Source: Symsagittifera roscoffensis (Eukaryota > Xenacoelomorpha > Acoela > Convolutidae). Taken from it: 64,000 nt of DNA. Location: NCBI RefSeq assembly GCF_963678635.1, contig NC_087069.1, positions 31,957,710 to 32,021,709 of the forward strand, in the 5' to 3' direction. The notes below the pieces were generated by a model. That model was not told the origin of the DNA. It made no database searches and worked only from the letters and a program-made list of their open reading frames with translations. Below, in pieces: positions 21,127 through 30,641 of the stretch. Numbering within the stretch: position 1 is the first letter of the stretch; each line of letters opens with the position of its first letter. The position numbers and the translations under genes were made by a program.

Positions 21127-21527
21127 ACTTGTCATCTTCTTTTAACATTATCACTTCCATATCTAGAAATTTCCAAGGATTTTGACTGGAATACATGATG
21201 AAGGGACTCCTGACTGTAACCTCGGTTACTATGATACTTTGACCTTCTGATTACTTTAGCATAATAAAGAGAAAAGAAAAAAAAATTGCGAGAAGATCAA
21301 CGAATTCGAAATTGAGAAAAACCTATGCTCTTGGATGGACAACATCTGACCTTCGAAACACTTATCAACGAAAAAGTATCAAAAGGAAATTTCATGATAG
21401 CAATTATCATAAAAACTTTCTCGAAACGGACAAATCAAGTGGCTTGATCTACAAAGGCTTGGGCTTGATACGACCACACCTTGAATTTTCCAATCTAACC
21501 TGTTACCCCAAATTGAAAAAGCTCAGA
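21127..21527 (+). pseudogene. Gamma-2 RT fragment, left part
   Basis: Matches 13790-14195 (MRKTYALGWTTSDLRNTYQ, LIRPHLEFSNLTCYPKLKKL). It is split at AAGCTCAGA by the delta LINE. Confidence 0.65.
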
Positions 21528-21702
21528 GAGAGAGAGAGAGAGAGAGAAAGAGAAAAAGTTTAATTTAAACACCTCAAATGAGATAAAACTAAAATGTTCA
21601 CTGTCTATGAAGGATTTTCACCAACCGCATTCTAGTTTGTAGATCCTTGAGATACGAGCAGTTGTCTAGCACCTGGTTGTAGTTATCAGCTGCAGAGTCT
21701 CA

Positions 21703-23323
21703 TTATTTACAATCACATGAGCAGTCCGGTTTGTAGCAGCGTTCAGTCTTACAAATCGCGTTATGTAGGCCGTTGTTATAGTAGCTGGCTATGGCTCTGC
21801 GCGTTTGCCCAGTTGATTTTTCGATGTTCAGAAAGTCGTTTTCAAAAATGTGATGTAGCAGTCGGCTAGTAGACGCATATTTGGATAACCCAGACCAGCG
21901 TTTCCAGAAGTACCCTGCAACTGGTTTTGCGTGCTCTAAACTGTCTGTAAAAATGCTGCAACCGTAAGCAGCCGATGGCAGAATAACACTCATGAATAGT
22001 CTGTGTGCATGCTGGAGCTGTAGTTTTTGAATATTGACTTTTGCAAACAAGGCGTTGATGTTGTTTATACCTTTTCTTCGTCTTTCATTCAAGTGGGCGG
22101 TTTTCTTGTTGGTGGCCCAAGTATTCAAAGGAGTTGGTGAATTCAATGTCTTCCCCCATGTAGTAGATGCAATCTGTACTCTTTAATCTGCCTCCGCGGC
22201 GAAATTTTATGACTTTTGTCTTACCGACATTAACGTTCATGTTGTTGTTTTTACAGTAAATACCGAGCCTGTAAAGAGCCAACTGGATGTCAAACGGTGA
22301 TGATGAAGTGATTACTACATTGTCTGCATAGAATATGCAGAAACGCTTACACTGAACAAAAATTTCTGCCAAACCAGCAATAAACAGGGAAAACAAAAGA
22401 GGAGAGAGTTTGTCTCCTTGTGGTAGACCAAGCCGCTGGAGTATCGGGGAAGATAGATAACCATCATTAACGACATGTACTATATTGTGACGTAGGATAT
22501 CATGTAGGACGAGCATAAAATTGTTGGATACACCCATCTTCGCCAATTTTTGTAATAAAGTAGAGCGATCAATGCTGTCGAAAGCCTTACGGAAATCGAT
22601 GAAGCACGCATAGAGGTGGCCATTTGTTGCGATTGATGTGTCAATGTTCTCCCTGAGAATGCTAATAGCATGAATGGTTGATCTACCTCTACGGAAGCCA
22701 TACTGGACGTCAGGAATTTTTCCATGCTGTTCGCACCAAGTAGCTAGCCGGTTGTGGAGTATCGATGTATAACATTTATATATACAGTTTAAGAGGGCTA
22801 TGCCCCGGTGGCAATCCGGATCTTTTTTGCTGCCTTTTCCCTTGTAAAGCGGTATCAGATTTGACACTCGCCAGGCATCGGGAATGGCTTTTGAGTCAAA
22901 ACAGACCTGGAACAGCGTAAAAATAAGCAAATACAGGAGACCAAAACTTTGTTTCAAAAAATCACCGGTAGTCATATCAGGTCCTGGACCTTTGTTGTTG
23001 GCTTGTCTTGATATTGCTTGTGTAACTTCTGGTAGAGAAATTGGGCGGTCCAGGTCGTCGTAGTAGTCGCATGAACTGGGTTCTTCTGGGAAGCTAACGT
23101 CTCTCTCGCCTTGGAATAAGGCTTCAAAATGAGTCATCCACACGTCTTGTTGTACTTGAGATGGCATGTTGGGGCGTTTCTTGCTACTCAAAATGCTCCA
23201 AAACTTGGATCGGTCAGCTTCTGCTGTGATAATAATAGTTTCTTCGCGATCTTTCTCGTGTGCTGTGCGTTTTTTTCTGCATAGTGCCTTGAAAGACCGT
23301 TTCGCTTGAGAATAGCTCCCCAA
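21703..23323 (-). pseudogene. Delta reverse transcriptase
   Basis: A 412-codon frame (23323-22085) plus a C-terminal frame (22146-21703). Motifs in order: KGPGPDMTTGDFLKQ, AWRVSNLIPLYKGKG, RGIALLNCIYKCYTSIL, QYGFRRGRSTIHAI, CFIDFRKAFDSIDR (motif A), GLPQGDKLSPLLFSLFIAGL (motif B), CIFYADNVVI (motif C with the second Asp replaced by Asn). The C-terminal frame ends CYKPDCSCDCK, a cysteine cluster. A frameshift near 22140 splits it. The YADN change should abolish catalysis. Confidence 0.85.
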
Positions 23324-23350
23324 ATTGCTTTCCCCGGTATTTGTTAGGTA

Positions 23351-24200
23351 CTATTGTAGTTTCAAAGTTTTGTGCGCTTGATAGAAGTGCCTTTCGAACC
23401 ACGGCTTTGAATGTCTCTTCTTGCGTGGTCTCGAGATGTTGTAGCTTAATTTAAGGAAATGAGAGTAGCAGTTATTTGAATCTGACAAGTTGTCATACAT
23501 GACAAGTTGATGCTGTTCGTAGGTGTTAGGGTCGAAGAGGAGGGCGTGCTGTTTCCTCTTGTCGACTTTCCCGGCATGAAAAACTATTCTGCAGGAAACA
23601 ATCTGATGTTTTGTCTGAAACATCTGTTGCGTAGCCGGAATTGTTGCTGTTATATTTTTTGTAAAGAAAAGATCAATCGTACTCGAGCCGTTGTGGGAAT
23701 AATAAGTGCAATTTTTTGGAGAGTTGATGCAGCGGAGGCCAGAAAATTGTAGGTTTTCACATAGGATCTCACCCCGTACGTGATCACCATCAATGCGACC
23801 GTTGAAATCGCCACCGAGTAGAATTTTTGCACAGGTGGGCACTGTGTCTAGGATTTGGCAGATGTCAAGAAGAATATCATCAACGCAGGTGTTCGGTGGG
23901 TAGTAGCAAACAATGATGGAAAGTAAGTTAACAGATACACACAGCATATTTTCATTTCTATAGATCTCGGTGTTTCTGCAGTCTAGGCTCTGGCTGACGC
24001 AAATAGATAAGCCTCCCATAGGCCGTCCTCTCTGTGGCTTCACGGCTTCGGCAAAGTAACAGTAAAAACCTGGTAAAAGGCATGAGTTGTAATGTGTAGC
24101 TAGCGATTCTGTTAGTAGTAATATATCCGTGTCGAGTTCATTGTTTGTCAGTAGTGGATTGTTTGTCTTAGCACTTTCTATGTTTCACAGAATTACTTTA
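23351..24200 (-). pseudogene. Delta AP-like endonuclease
   Basis: Frame 24043-23351 reads PMGGLSICVSQSL, SIIVCYYPPN, ILLGGDFNGRIDGD (GDFN catalytic block), STIDLFFT, and KHQIVSCRI where a SDH block is expected. The ~60 residues before 24043 lie in other frames. A frameshift near 23390 separates it from the RT frame. The enzyme would nick the target to prime reverse transcription. Confidence 0.75.
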
Positions 24201-24235
24201 AGCTCTTCTGTGTTAGGTTTCATTGACTGCTGTAG

Positions 24236-24841
24236 TCATTGTGAAACCACCATATTGTTTCTAATAATCCATGTTTTTTCCGAGTCATTCTCTTTCTTGC
24301 TTCTCAGCTCTTGTCGTAGCTCATACTGCTGTGCTTGTTCGGTTTTTGTATAGTCAGGGTTGATAAGTACTCCCTTAAATTCATCGCAATCTTTCAATTT
24401 TTTGCTACTTTTCAGTAGTTTTAGACGTGTTATGGTGTCTTTGAACGTAATGATGAGGAGCGGATTCGCATTGGCGTTGTTTTTGTTTTTGATTCGGCGT
24501 GTTGTAAATTCGTCTTCTTTAAGTGTGACAGAAACCGCACTAGCTAGATCTGTTAGCATCTCTTTGTCGGTTTGATCTTTGTCGGCTTTCAAACCACGGA
24601 TAACAAGGTTGTTTGATTTTTCCGTTTGTTGTTTTTCTTCCGCTTTAACCTGTTCAACAATGGTGGCGCAGAGACTGCTGTTTTTCATATTCTTAGTAAT
24701 TTTGGCGTAAGAGGGTTCAGTCTTCGTTTCATGATGCACTTTCAGTTCTGCTAGTCTTTTTGTGGCACAAAAACCACAAAAAAGTCTGCTTTTTCTAGAG
24801 TTGCAACGGCGATAGATTTTGGCAATGAAACTGTTGTCCAT
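24236..24841 (-). CDS. Delta ORF1 protein (RRM-like)
   Basis: A 201-codon intact ORF starting MDNSFIAKIYRRCNSRK. It has an early CGFC pair, a charged helix, then NLVIRGLKADKD and PLLIITFKDTITRLKLLKSSKKL, and ends VLINPDYTKTEQAQQYELRQEL..WIIRNNMVV. This RNP1/RNP2-like strand pattern plus the C-terminal helix is typical of LINE ORF1 RNA-binding proteins. It sits 5' of the endonuclease, as expected. It is the only delta ORF without an obvious lesion. Confidence 0.7.
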   Translation of the reverse strand: MDNSFIAKIYRRCNSRKSRLFCGFCATKRLAELKVHHETKTEPSYAKITKNMKNSSLCATIVEQVKAEEKQQTEKSNNLVIRGLKADKDQTDKEMLTDLASAVSVTLKEDEFTTRRIKNKNNANANPLLIITFKDTITRLKLLKSSKKLKDCDEFKGVLINPDYTKTEQAQQYELRQELRSKKENDSEKTWIIRNNMVVSQ

Positions 24842-24989
24842 ATTTCACAGCCGTCGCTGGAGAGCCCTATTTCTTTCTTTATGTAGTTGTTGGAATCTCG
24901 TCTTGTAATCATTGTCCCAGATGCTGGTGATAATCAAGATCAATCGTACTCAGAAATCCTCTTTTTGAGCTCTCCTTCTGAGCTTCTCC

Positions 24990-25505
24990 AAGCTCAGAAG
25001 GATTTTGGAAAATGTGCAGAGAAGAGCGACCTGTCTCTTTGAGGGACTCCAAAGCTTATCTTATTAATAAGAATTTTTTAAAATTGTTAATTCAAACGTT
25101 TTCGCACATTTTGTGCATCGTCAGGATATAAAATTTTTCATTTACAATAAAATGATCAAAGATCATGTATGAAATTCAAAAAGAACATGTTAGAAATTTT
25201 ATCTTATTACAAACGTCTTTAAAGTTTAGACAGCATCACTTGCGTGCAGAAAATAAAGGATGGTGATATGCTCCGGGTTTTTTATGACAGAAACTCAACT
25301 GCTGGTCTCTTTGAGGCGAACGAAAGAGACTCGAGAATAAACTCTAGCAAAGTAATGGTGAAAAAAGCAAATCTGGAAACCAAGGAGAATTTCTTTACAA
25401 TACGATTTTGAAGCGACTGTAAAATTTTTTCCATGTGTAAGGGTACTTAGCAAGTCCACCACCTGCTTCAAATGGAGTCTTGACGGTCACTGGAAAACAA
25501 CCGGA
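24990..25505 (+). pseudogene. Gamma-2 RT fragment, right part
   Basis: Resumes the gamma-1 text (AAGCTCAGAAGGATTT..GCAGAG, GAGGGACTCC) and continues past where gamma-1 is cut. Near 25400-25500 it reads VKFFPCVRVL and CFKWSLDGHWKT, the FF..RVV..WN and FK..LD.HW signature at the C terminus of CR1/Jockey RTs. A 142 bp insertion (25067-25208) interrupts it. Confidence 0.6.
25067..25208. mobile_element. Small (142 bp) insertion with 11-bp target duplication
   Basis: The word TTATCTTATTA occurs at 25056-25066 and again ending at 25209, while the paralogous gamma-1 (14240-14255) has it once followed directly by CAAATG. The insert contains GCACATTTTGTGC and ATGATCAAAGATCAT palindromes and no ORF. 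Class is unknown; length and target duplication fit a short non-autonomous element. Confidence 0.6.
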
Positions 25506-25614
25506 ATTAGCATGTAGAGACATAACTGGAAAAGGATGAATTGACTACAAGAAACGCAGCGCCTAACGGTCATAAAAACTTTGACTAATTCTTTCATTTA
25601 TGTACTCATAATTT

Positions 25615-26990
25615 ATGAAATATGCTTTATCGGTTTTGAAACCATATATCCGTGAAGCTGCCGGTAACAAACAACTTTCTGCAGGTCATGAAGCTGGATG
25701 TGAAGCCGCTATTCATGCGATCAGAAAAATGTTTACGGACCATGATTGCGAAGGATTGCTTTTAGTGGATGCCGAGAATGCGTTCAATGAACTCAACAGG
25801 CATACAGCCCTGAGAAACATTCAGTACTGTGTCCTGGATTCTCCACAATTTGCACTAACTTTTATCGAGAGCCTTCTCAACTATATCTTTCTGTTGATAC
25901 CATTCAGTCGGAAGAAGGAACCACATAAGGTGACCCGTTAGCTATGCCTTTTTTTGGAGTCTCAGCATTGCCCATTATCAGCGCCACGGAAACATCAGGG
26001 TGCAAACAAGTTTGGATTGCTGACAATGCAACCGGAATAGGAGACGTAGACGCCCTCAAGATGTGGTGGGACAAAATCTCTACATTCGGACCGAGCTTTG
26101 GGTACTATCCGAATGCGAAGAAACCTAAAGTTCTTGTCAAACCAGAGTTTGAGGAAAGAGTCAGGGAGATATTCAAGAAATCGAGCGTAGACGTTCTCAC
26201 GGAAGGACATCGCGTTCTTGGATCAGTTGTTGGAAGCCAGAAGTTTGTTGAACAATACGTATCAGGTTTGGTGGAAGAATGGCTTGCTGAGCTACAGACG
26301 CTGAGCGACATTGCAAAAACGGAGCCACAGGCCGCACTATCTTATCTGACCCATGGCTTGCAAAGCAGGTACACTTTCTTACTCAGAACCACACCTGACA
26401 TCATCGTGTCTGTTCGAAAGATTTTGATGTTGAACATGCGTTGAGCTGCTCGAAGGGCGGCTTTCCAATAGTTCGTCACAACGAAATACGCGATTTGTTT
26501 GCAACTGTTCTGTCACAAGTTTGCCACGATGTAGCACTTGAACCTCAGCTGCAAGAAGTAGACCGGACTCTAACACCAGGTTCAAATTCTCAAGCTGGCG
26601 CAAGATTGGACACCAGCGCAAGTGGTGTTTGGGGAGGTAGATTTGAGAAAACGCAGGTTGACGTTCGAGTGTTCAGTCCACTCTGTAAGACCAACAGTGG
26701 ACCAATTCTACAGACGTCATGAGACAGAAAAAAGGAGGAATTACGAATCGCGAGTGCTCGATACTGAAGGTGCGTCATTCTGCCCAATAGTTTTATCAAC
26801 CTCTGGGGGTCAGGCTCCTGTCACACAAGCACTAGTGAAACGACTTGCCACCCTACTATCAGAAAACTCGACATTCCACGCCCTATCACAACAAGCTGGC
26901 TGAGGAACCGATTGAGCATGGCCATCACTCGATCCTGTATCATGTGTCTGAGAGGTGCACGATCGAGGTCGAAAGCCCTAGCTCGTGCTT
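25615..26990 (+). pseudogene. Epsilon: RT/endonuclease retroelement pseudogene
   Basis: Frames join to a known invertebrate retroelement type: AGHEAGCEAAIHAIRKMF, LLLVDAENAFNELNRHTAL (motif A), EEGTT-stop-GDPLAM (motif B with CAA changed to TAA at ~25930), VWIADNATGIGD (motif C, YADDA expected), GPSFGYYPNAKKPKVLVK, LGSVVGSQKFVEQYV. After an internal deletion near 26405 it reads CSKDFDVEHALSCSKGGFP..RHNEIRDL (zinc motif), ARLDTSASGVWGG..VDVRVFSP (PD-(D/E)XK-like) and SWLRNRLSMAITRSCIMCLRG. Frameshifts occur at ~26430, ~26660 and ~26890. Function is lost. Confidence 0.75.
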
Positions 26991-27630
26991 GTGATTCTTA
27001 TGCCATCGAAACATCAAACTCATTGACCCAGAACACGTTGTAGAACTGAGCCTCGTATATTTGTTTTGCTTTCTCGAAGACTCAAGCCTTCAGTACACAA
27101 TATTTTGTTTTGTTTCCGTATCAAACTGTTTCTTCATTGGTTTTCCATATCTACAACTCAATCTTTACAAACGTGAAGTAAATTAAACGTTAAAAACAAC
27201 AAAAATATGAAGAAGTAGTTTGGTATACCATTTGGAATTTCTGTCGGACAGAAGTTGGAATCGCAATCATAAAACATCAGCAGAACTATTGCTAAGTGAC
27301 AATAAGTTCTGGCGAAACTGGCTGTTTCTCAATTCACATTCTCTACGCTGTGGCTGTTAACCATCAAGGTGGTTAAATCAGTGGCTCCGAAGGACAAAAA
27401 ATGATTTGTTACCCATTCTGGCACTTCTAAAAGCCGAAAAGACTCAATTAAATGATAAAAATATAGATCAAATAATAGCAGATTTAATATTTTGCTAGAA
27501 GGGAGCGGTTTTTAAGAACTTTTTGTTTCTTAAAGATCGATCTTCTGAACTTTTCTAAGACTTTTTTAAAACACACTTGAATGTAACTCGATTTAGCTTG
27601 ATATTGACAGATAATATTAACGCAAAGTTT
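26991..27630. other. Intergenic, no gene seen
   Basis: AT-rich sequence between the epsilon pseudogene and the 3' end of the bHLH gene. I see no coding frame or recognisable repeat. Confidence 0.5.
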
Positions 27631-27633
27631 ATG

Positions 27634-29121
27634 CTATAGGTAGTTTTGAACAGTTGCTCCATTTCTGTAATCTCTGTTCATGGTTGAATAATCGGTCTCA
27701 AAGTAAGAGCCAATTCCCGTGGAATGCAAATGATCGGTTGGTGTGTAATAGTCCATTGATATGGGATTTGAAGGGTGAGTAATGAGTCCCCCAGCTGAAG
27801 AAGCAATAGGCGAGGGGGGAATCATAGGGTAGAAGGAGGACTCGGGGAACTGAGGTAGCAGCGAAGTCTGTTCGTAGGAATCGAAGGATATCAGGATCTG
27901 GTCCAGGAATCGGATGTAGTTGATAGCGAGCCGAAGAGTATCCACCTTGCTCAGTTTTTTCTCGTATGGCAAAGTGGGGATGTGTGACTGAAGACGTTCA
28001 AACGCTTCATTGATGGCCTTCCCGAATAGACAATGAACAGTTCATTTTGATTATTTTTTAAAAGTTAGAAGTTATTGGTGTAATGTGGATTTGAGTTAGC
28101 TGAAGTGTCCATCCAACCCATAGTTTATTTTTTAATAAAGCAGTGAAAAAAGTTCAAATGTGAGAAACACTGAGAAGGGTTTGAATTTTTGCTGGGAGAG
28201 CAGTTTTTGCCGATTTCAAGCAGTTTTTTTTCTTATTAGCTTGTTAAATATGGTACAACAATAATCATTTGCAATTCATTCTGTTTTTTTTTAAACGCCA
28301 GGAGGCGCGTTTGAAATTTAATCTCGTGCTGAAAAACCGTTGTTTGTGTAAAAATCTACAGAAACACTCATTCTTTTTTCGACCACTCAAAGAGTAGGTG
28401 GTATGGTCGTAAAGCATGTAGTATTGTTTTTCTACTCGCGATTTAAGGTTCCTCAATCAAAGCAAGCACGTATGGGGTAGAGTGCTTTCATATGCATTAA
28501 AAGCCTTTCAGTGGTGATTAGGATTCCAAAAATACTTAAGGATTCCAAAATTGTCGCGAAAAATTGGCCTGATTTTTCAGACTAATTTGCAGTGTAGATT
28601 TGGTGAAATATAAGGTCACGAACGCCAGCCTGAGCTAACTGTATTTTTCAAAGTTTGTTTCAGCGATTATTAACTGCTTTTTATAGTTTAATAAACCTCT
28701 CGATGCCATAAACCTCGAGAAAATTGTATCGAAAAACTTATGGAAAGAAAAGATTTTGGTGCAAATATCACGGTTTTCGAAACACTCTGTTTTTGCATAT
28801 AAATGTACTCTTGATAAACCTATGAATGTTTGAAGTGTTCATTGTGTTGGTTGCCTTCATGCGTCTTCTCTCGCGCTGATTGGCAGCTTGTCGCTGATGA
28901 TATGCAACCGGGCCACTCTTTCGCTTCCTTTTCTTCTTCTTCAGGGAGTTGCTGTGCTCGAATTGCGTGGAAGAGGCGAAACTGTTGTCCAAATCCGACA
29001 AGTTCATGTCTGCTGTGTTTGTTGAACTTCGTAAGTTTGTGGAGAATAATTTCTGATTATACTCAGAAAATTCCGCTTCTTGGCTTGAATTAAATTCTAC
29101 AGATGTCGCAATTTCACTCAT
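27634..29121 (-). CDS. PTF1A: bHLH transcription factor, PTF1A/Fer family
   Basis: Two exons: 29121-28855 (89 codons) and 28017-27634 (127 sense codons with stop TAG), about 216 residues. Residues ~62-120 form the b[16 protein letters not shown] (basic region, with E and R for E-box contact) from exon 1 joins [28 protein letters not shown].. from exon 2, closely matching PTF1A/Fer1-type factors ([20 protein letters not shown]). Exon 1 is acidic plus a KKKKRKRK stretch before the bHLH, a likely nuclear signal. PTF1A-family factors specify pancreas and inhibitory neurons in vertebrates and neural cells in invertebrates. The intron (28018-28854) reads AAG|GC...AG|GCC, a GC-AG intron in phase 0. 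Start chosen at the first ATG with no in-frame alternative downstream before the domain. Fer2/Fer3 are the alternatives; HIPTLPYEK argues against Fer3. Confidence 0.85.
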
Positions 29122-29897
29122 TTTGAGGCAACTCGTGAATTTAATTTTATTATGTTGCTGTGGTAAGTGTTTTTTTTATATGATAAATTTCCCAACTTAG
29201 AAGTGCTTGACTATTCTTAATTGAAATATTTTATGTATGCGGGATAAACAGATGCTAAACTTCATTAAAATTAGGCCACTTGAAATTTTTCCAATTATAG
29301 TCTTGAAAAAGAGTTCTCACTTGTTTGTTTATTACTTCACAAGTGTAGAGAATACTCACTTCTTTTTGATTGTTGCATCCAAATTGTGGCGGATAGTTTT
29401 GCTCTAATTTCTAAGAGTTACAGCCTATTGTTATTGCGCATCATTGAAACATCAGATCAGATGTATTGTTTTTGTTTATGAGTTGAGCAATCGAATCTTT
29501 TGAAGCGATTATATCAGTATAAGCTTATAAAAAATAACAGGGCGCGTTTGTTGCACAAGTAGGATGGATATTAACAACCTCAACTTTTTCGGTTTTTCCA
29601 CTGAACTTTGCGAAGAAATAGAAATGAGTACAATTCTTTCAAAATTTTGCCGTCATGTTTAGGTTTCTTTCACAGGAGGCTTTGTAAAACATGATTAGGG
29701 TTGAAACCCATTAATACGTTTAAAATTTCACCGAAATAGTTCAATTTGTTTTTATTCGACGGTCCGCGCGTTTTTATATTAAGCTATTTTATTAACGAAC
29801 TCTTATACTCGTTTTGTTCAATTTCAACTAACTGCTTTTTAAAATGAGTTGTACTTTTGTATAGAACTGTCAGTCTGTTTTTAGGGTTTGTTTTGGC
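29122..29897. promoter_or_regulatory. Shared upstream region of the divergent bHLH and ACBD6 genes
   Basis: 776 bp between two head-to-head start codons. It contains TATAAAAAA at 29526-29534, 30 bases before a possible start of transcription on the plus strand. Nothing else is recognisable. Confidence 0.35.
29564..29662 (+). CDS. 32-codon ORF 38 bp after a TATA box (hypothetical)
   Basis: MDINNLNFFGFSTELCEEIEM and on to RHV-stop. It is amphipathic and acidic, with no recognised domain. Its position 38 bp past TATAAAAAA and inside the bHLH/ACBD6 gap could make it a first exon, a small peptide or an upstream ORF of the ACBD6 mRNA. Weak evidence. Confidence 0.2.
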   Translation: MDINNLNFFGFSTELCEEIEMSTILSKFCRHV

Positions 29898-30641
29898 ATG
29901 GATGATGTTGAATATGAAAATGAGTTGTTTAATCAGGCTGCTAATTTTGTGCAAACTCAAGCGAACACTATGAAAGCGGAAGACCTTCTGTATCTCTATG
30001 GGCGCTATAAACAGTCATTAGAGGGTGACTGCCACACACAAGCGCCCTCGTTCTGGGACTTGACTGGAAAGAGAAAGTATAGCTGTTGGAAAAGTCTGGC
30101 TGGTATGGAGAAGTCACGTGCTCAGATGGAATACGTGGAGAAAGTGTCTAGTCTATTCCCAGATTGGGAGACTGAGGCTTCCAAGACTGGCTCACAGGGG
30201 TTCAGATTGTCAAATTGGGCTGTCAGTCGCCCAGTAAAGGAGGATTGTGTGGAAGATAGTAGTGATGATTCTAAGTCAATCTACGACTGGTGTCAGATTG
30301 GAAATTGTGAAAAAGTGAGAGAACTTTTGACATCCAAGAACATTCCCTCTGTCGACGATCCAGATCCACAATCAGGAATGGCTTTAATACACTGGGCGGC
30401 TGATCGCGGCAATTATGACATGTTGAAAATGTTGTTAGACTCTTTTAATGCGGACATCAATGTGAAAGACAGTGATGGCCAAACAGCCTTGCATTATGCA
30501 GTTTCGTGCGAACATTTAGAAGCTGTTCAATTGCTCTTAGATTTCGGTGCCGATAGAACTACAAAAGATAACGAGGGCTTGCTCATTGTTGATTTGGATA
30601 TCGAAAACAAAGACATAAGGGAATTGCTGCGTAGCTCTTAG
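29898..30641 (+). CDS. ACBD6: Acyl-CoA-binding, ankyrin-repeat protein (ACBD6-like)
   Basis: Intronless ORF of 247 codons. Residues ~5-90 are an acyl-CoA-binding domain: ELFNQAANFVQ, LLYLYGRYKQSLEGDC (Tyr and Lys that contact the CoA), SFWDLTGKRKYSCWKSL and AQMEYVEKVSSLFP. Residues ~120-235 carry ankyrin repeats, with GMALIHWAADRGNYDMLKMLL and GQTALHYAVSCEHLEAVQLLL as the clear two. This order and length match ACBD6 (human ~280 residues), a cytosolic/nuclear protein that binds long-chain acyl-CoA and supports protein N-myristoylation. ATG at 29898 is the first in frame and gives a normal domain start. Lack of introns is notable next to intron-rich neighbours and could mean an old retrocopy or intron loss. 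The frame is undamaged. Confidence 0.9.
   Translation: MDDVEYENELFNQAANFVQTQANTMKAEDLLYLYGRYKQSLEGDCHTQAPSFWDLTGKRKYSCWKSLAGMEKSRAQMEYVEKVSSLFPDWETEASKTGSQGFRLSNWAVSRPVKEDCVEDSSDDSKSIYDWCQIGNCEKVRELLTSKNIPSVDDPDPQSGMALIHWAADRGNYDMLKMLLDSFNADINVKDSDGQTALHYAVSCEHLEAVQLLLDFGADRTTKDNEGLLIVDLDIENKDIRELLRSS

Larger units (their letters stand above)
21528..24989 (-). mobile_element. Delta: near full-length LINE with 9-bp target-site duplication
   Basis: The element is bounded by AAGCTCAGA at 21519-21527 and 24990-24998. The undisturbed gamma-1 copy has a single AAGCTCAGA near 14190. Its 3' end (low coordinate) is a (GA)n/(TC)n simple repeat at 21523-21550. It encodes ORF1 (24236-24841), an AP endonuclease (~23351-24200) and an RT (21703-23323), all on the minus strand. 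It inserted after the gamma fragment was already duplicated, so it is the youngest element of the cluster. Confidence 0.85.

Noticed and set aside
21312-21563. 81-codon ORF with ERERER tail as a gene
   Set aside because: The tail is the (GA)n repeat of the delta LINE end, read through from a gamma RT fragment.
28818-28854. GT donor (AG|GTTTAT) as the end of bHLH exon 1
   Set aside because: It would insert [11 protein letters not shown] into the basic region and does not join exon 2 in a frame giving a normal bHLH.
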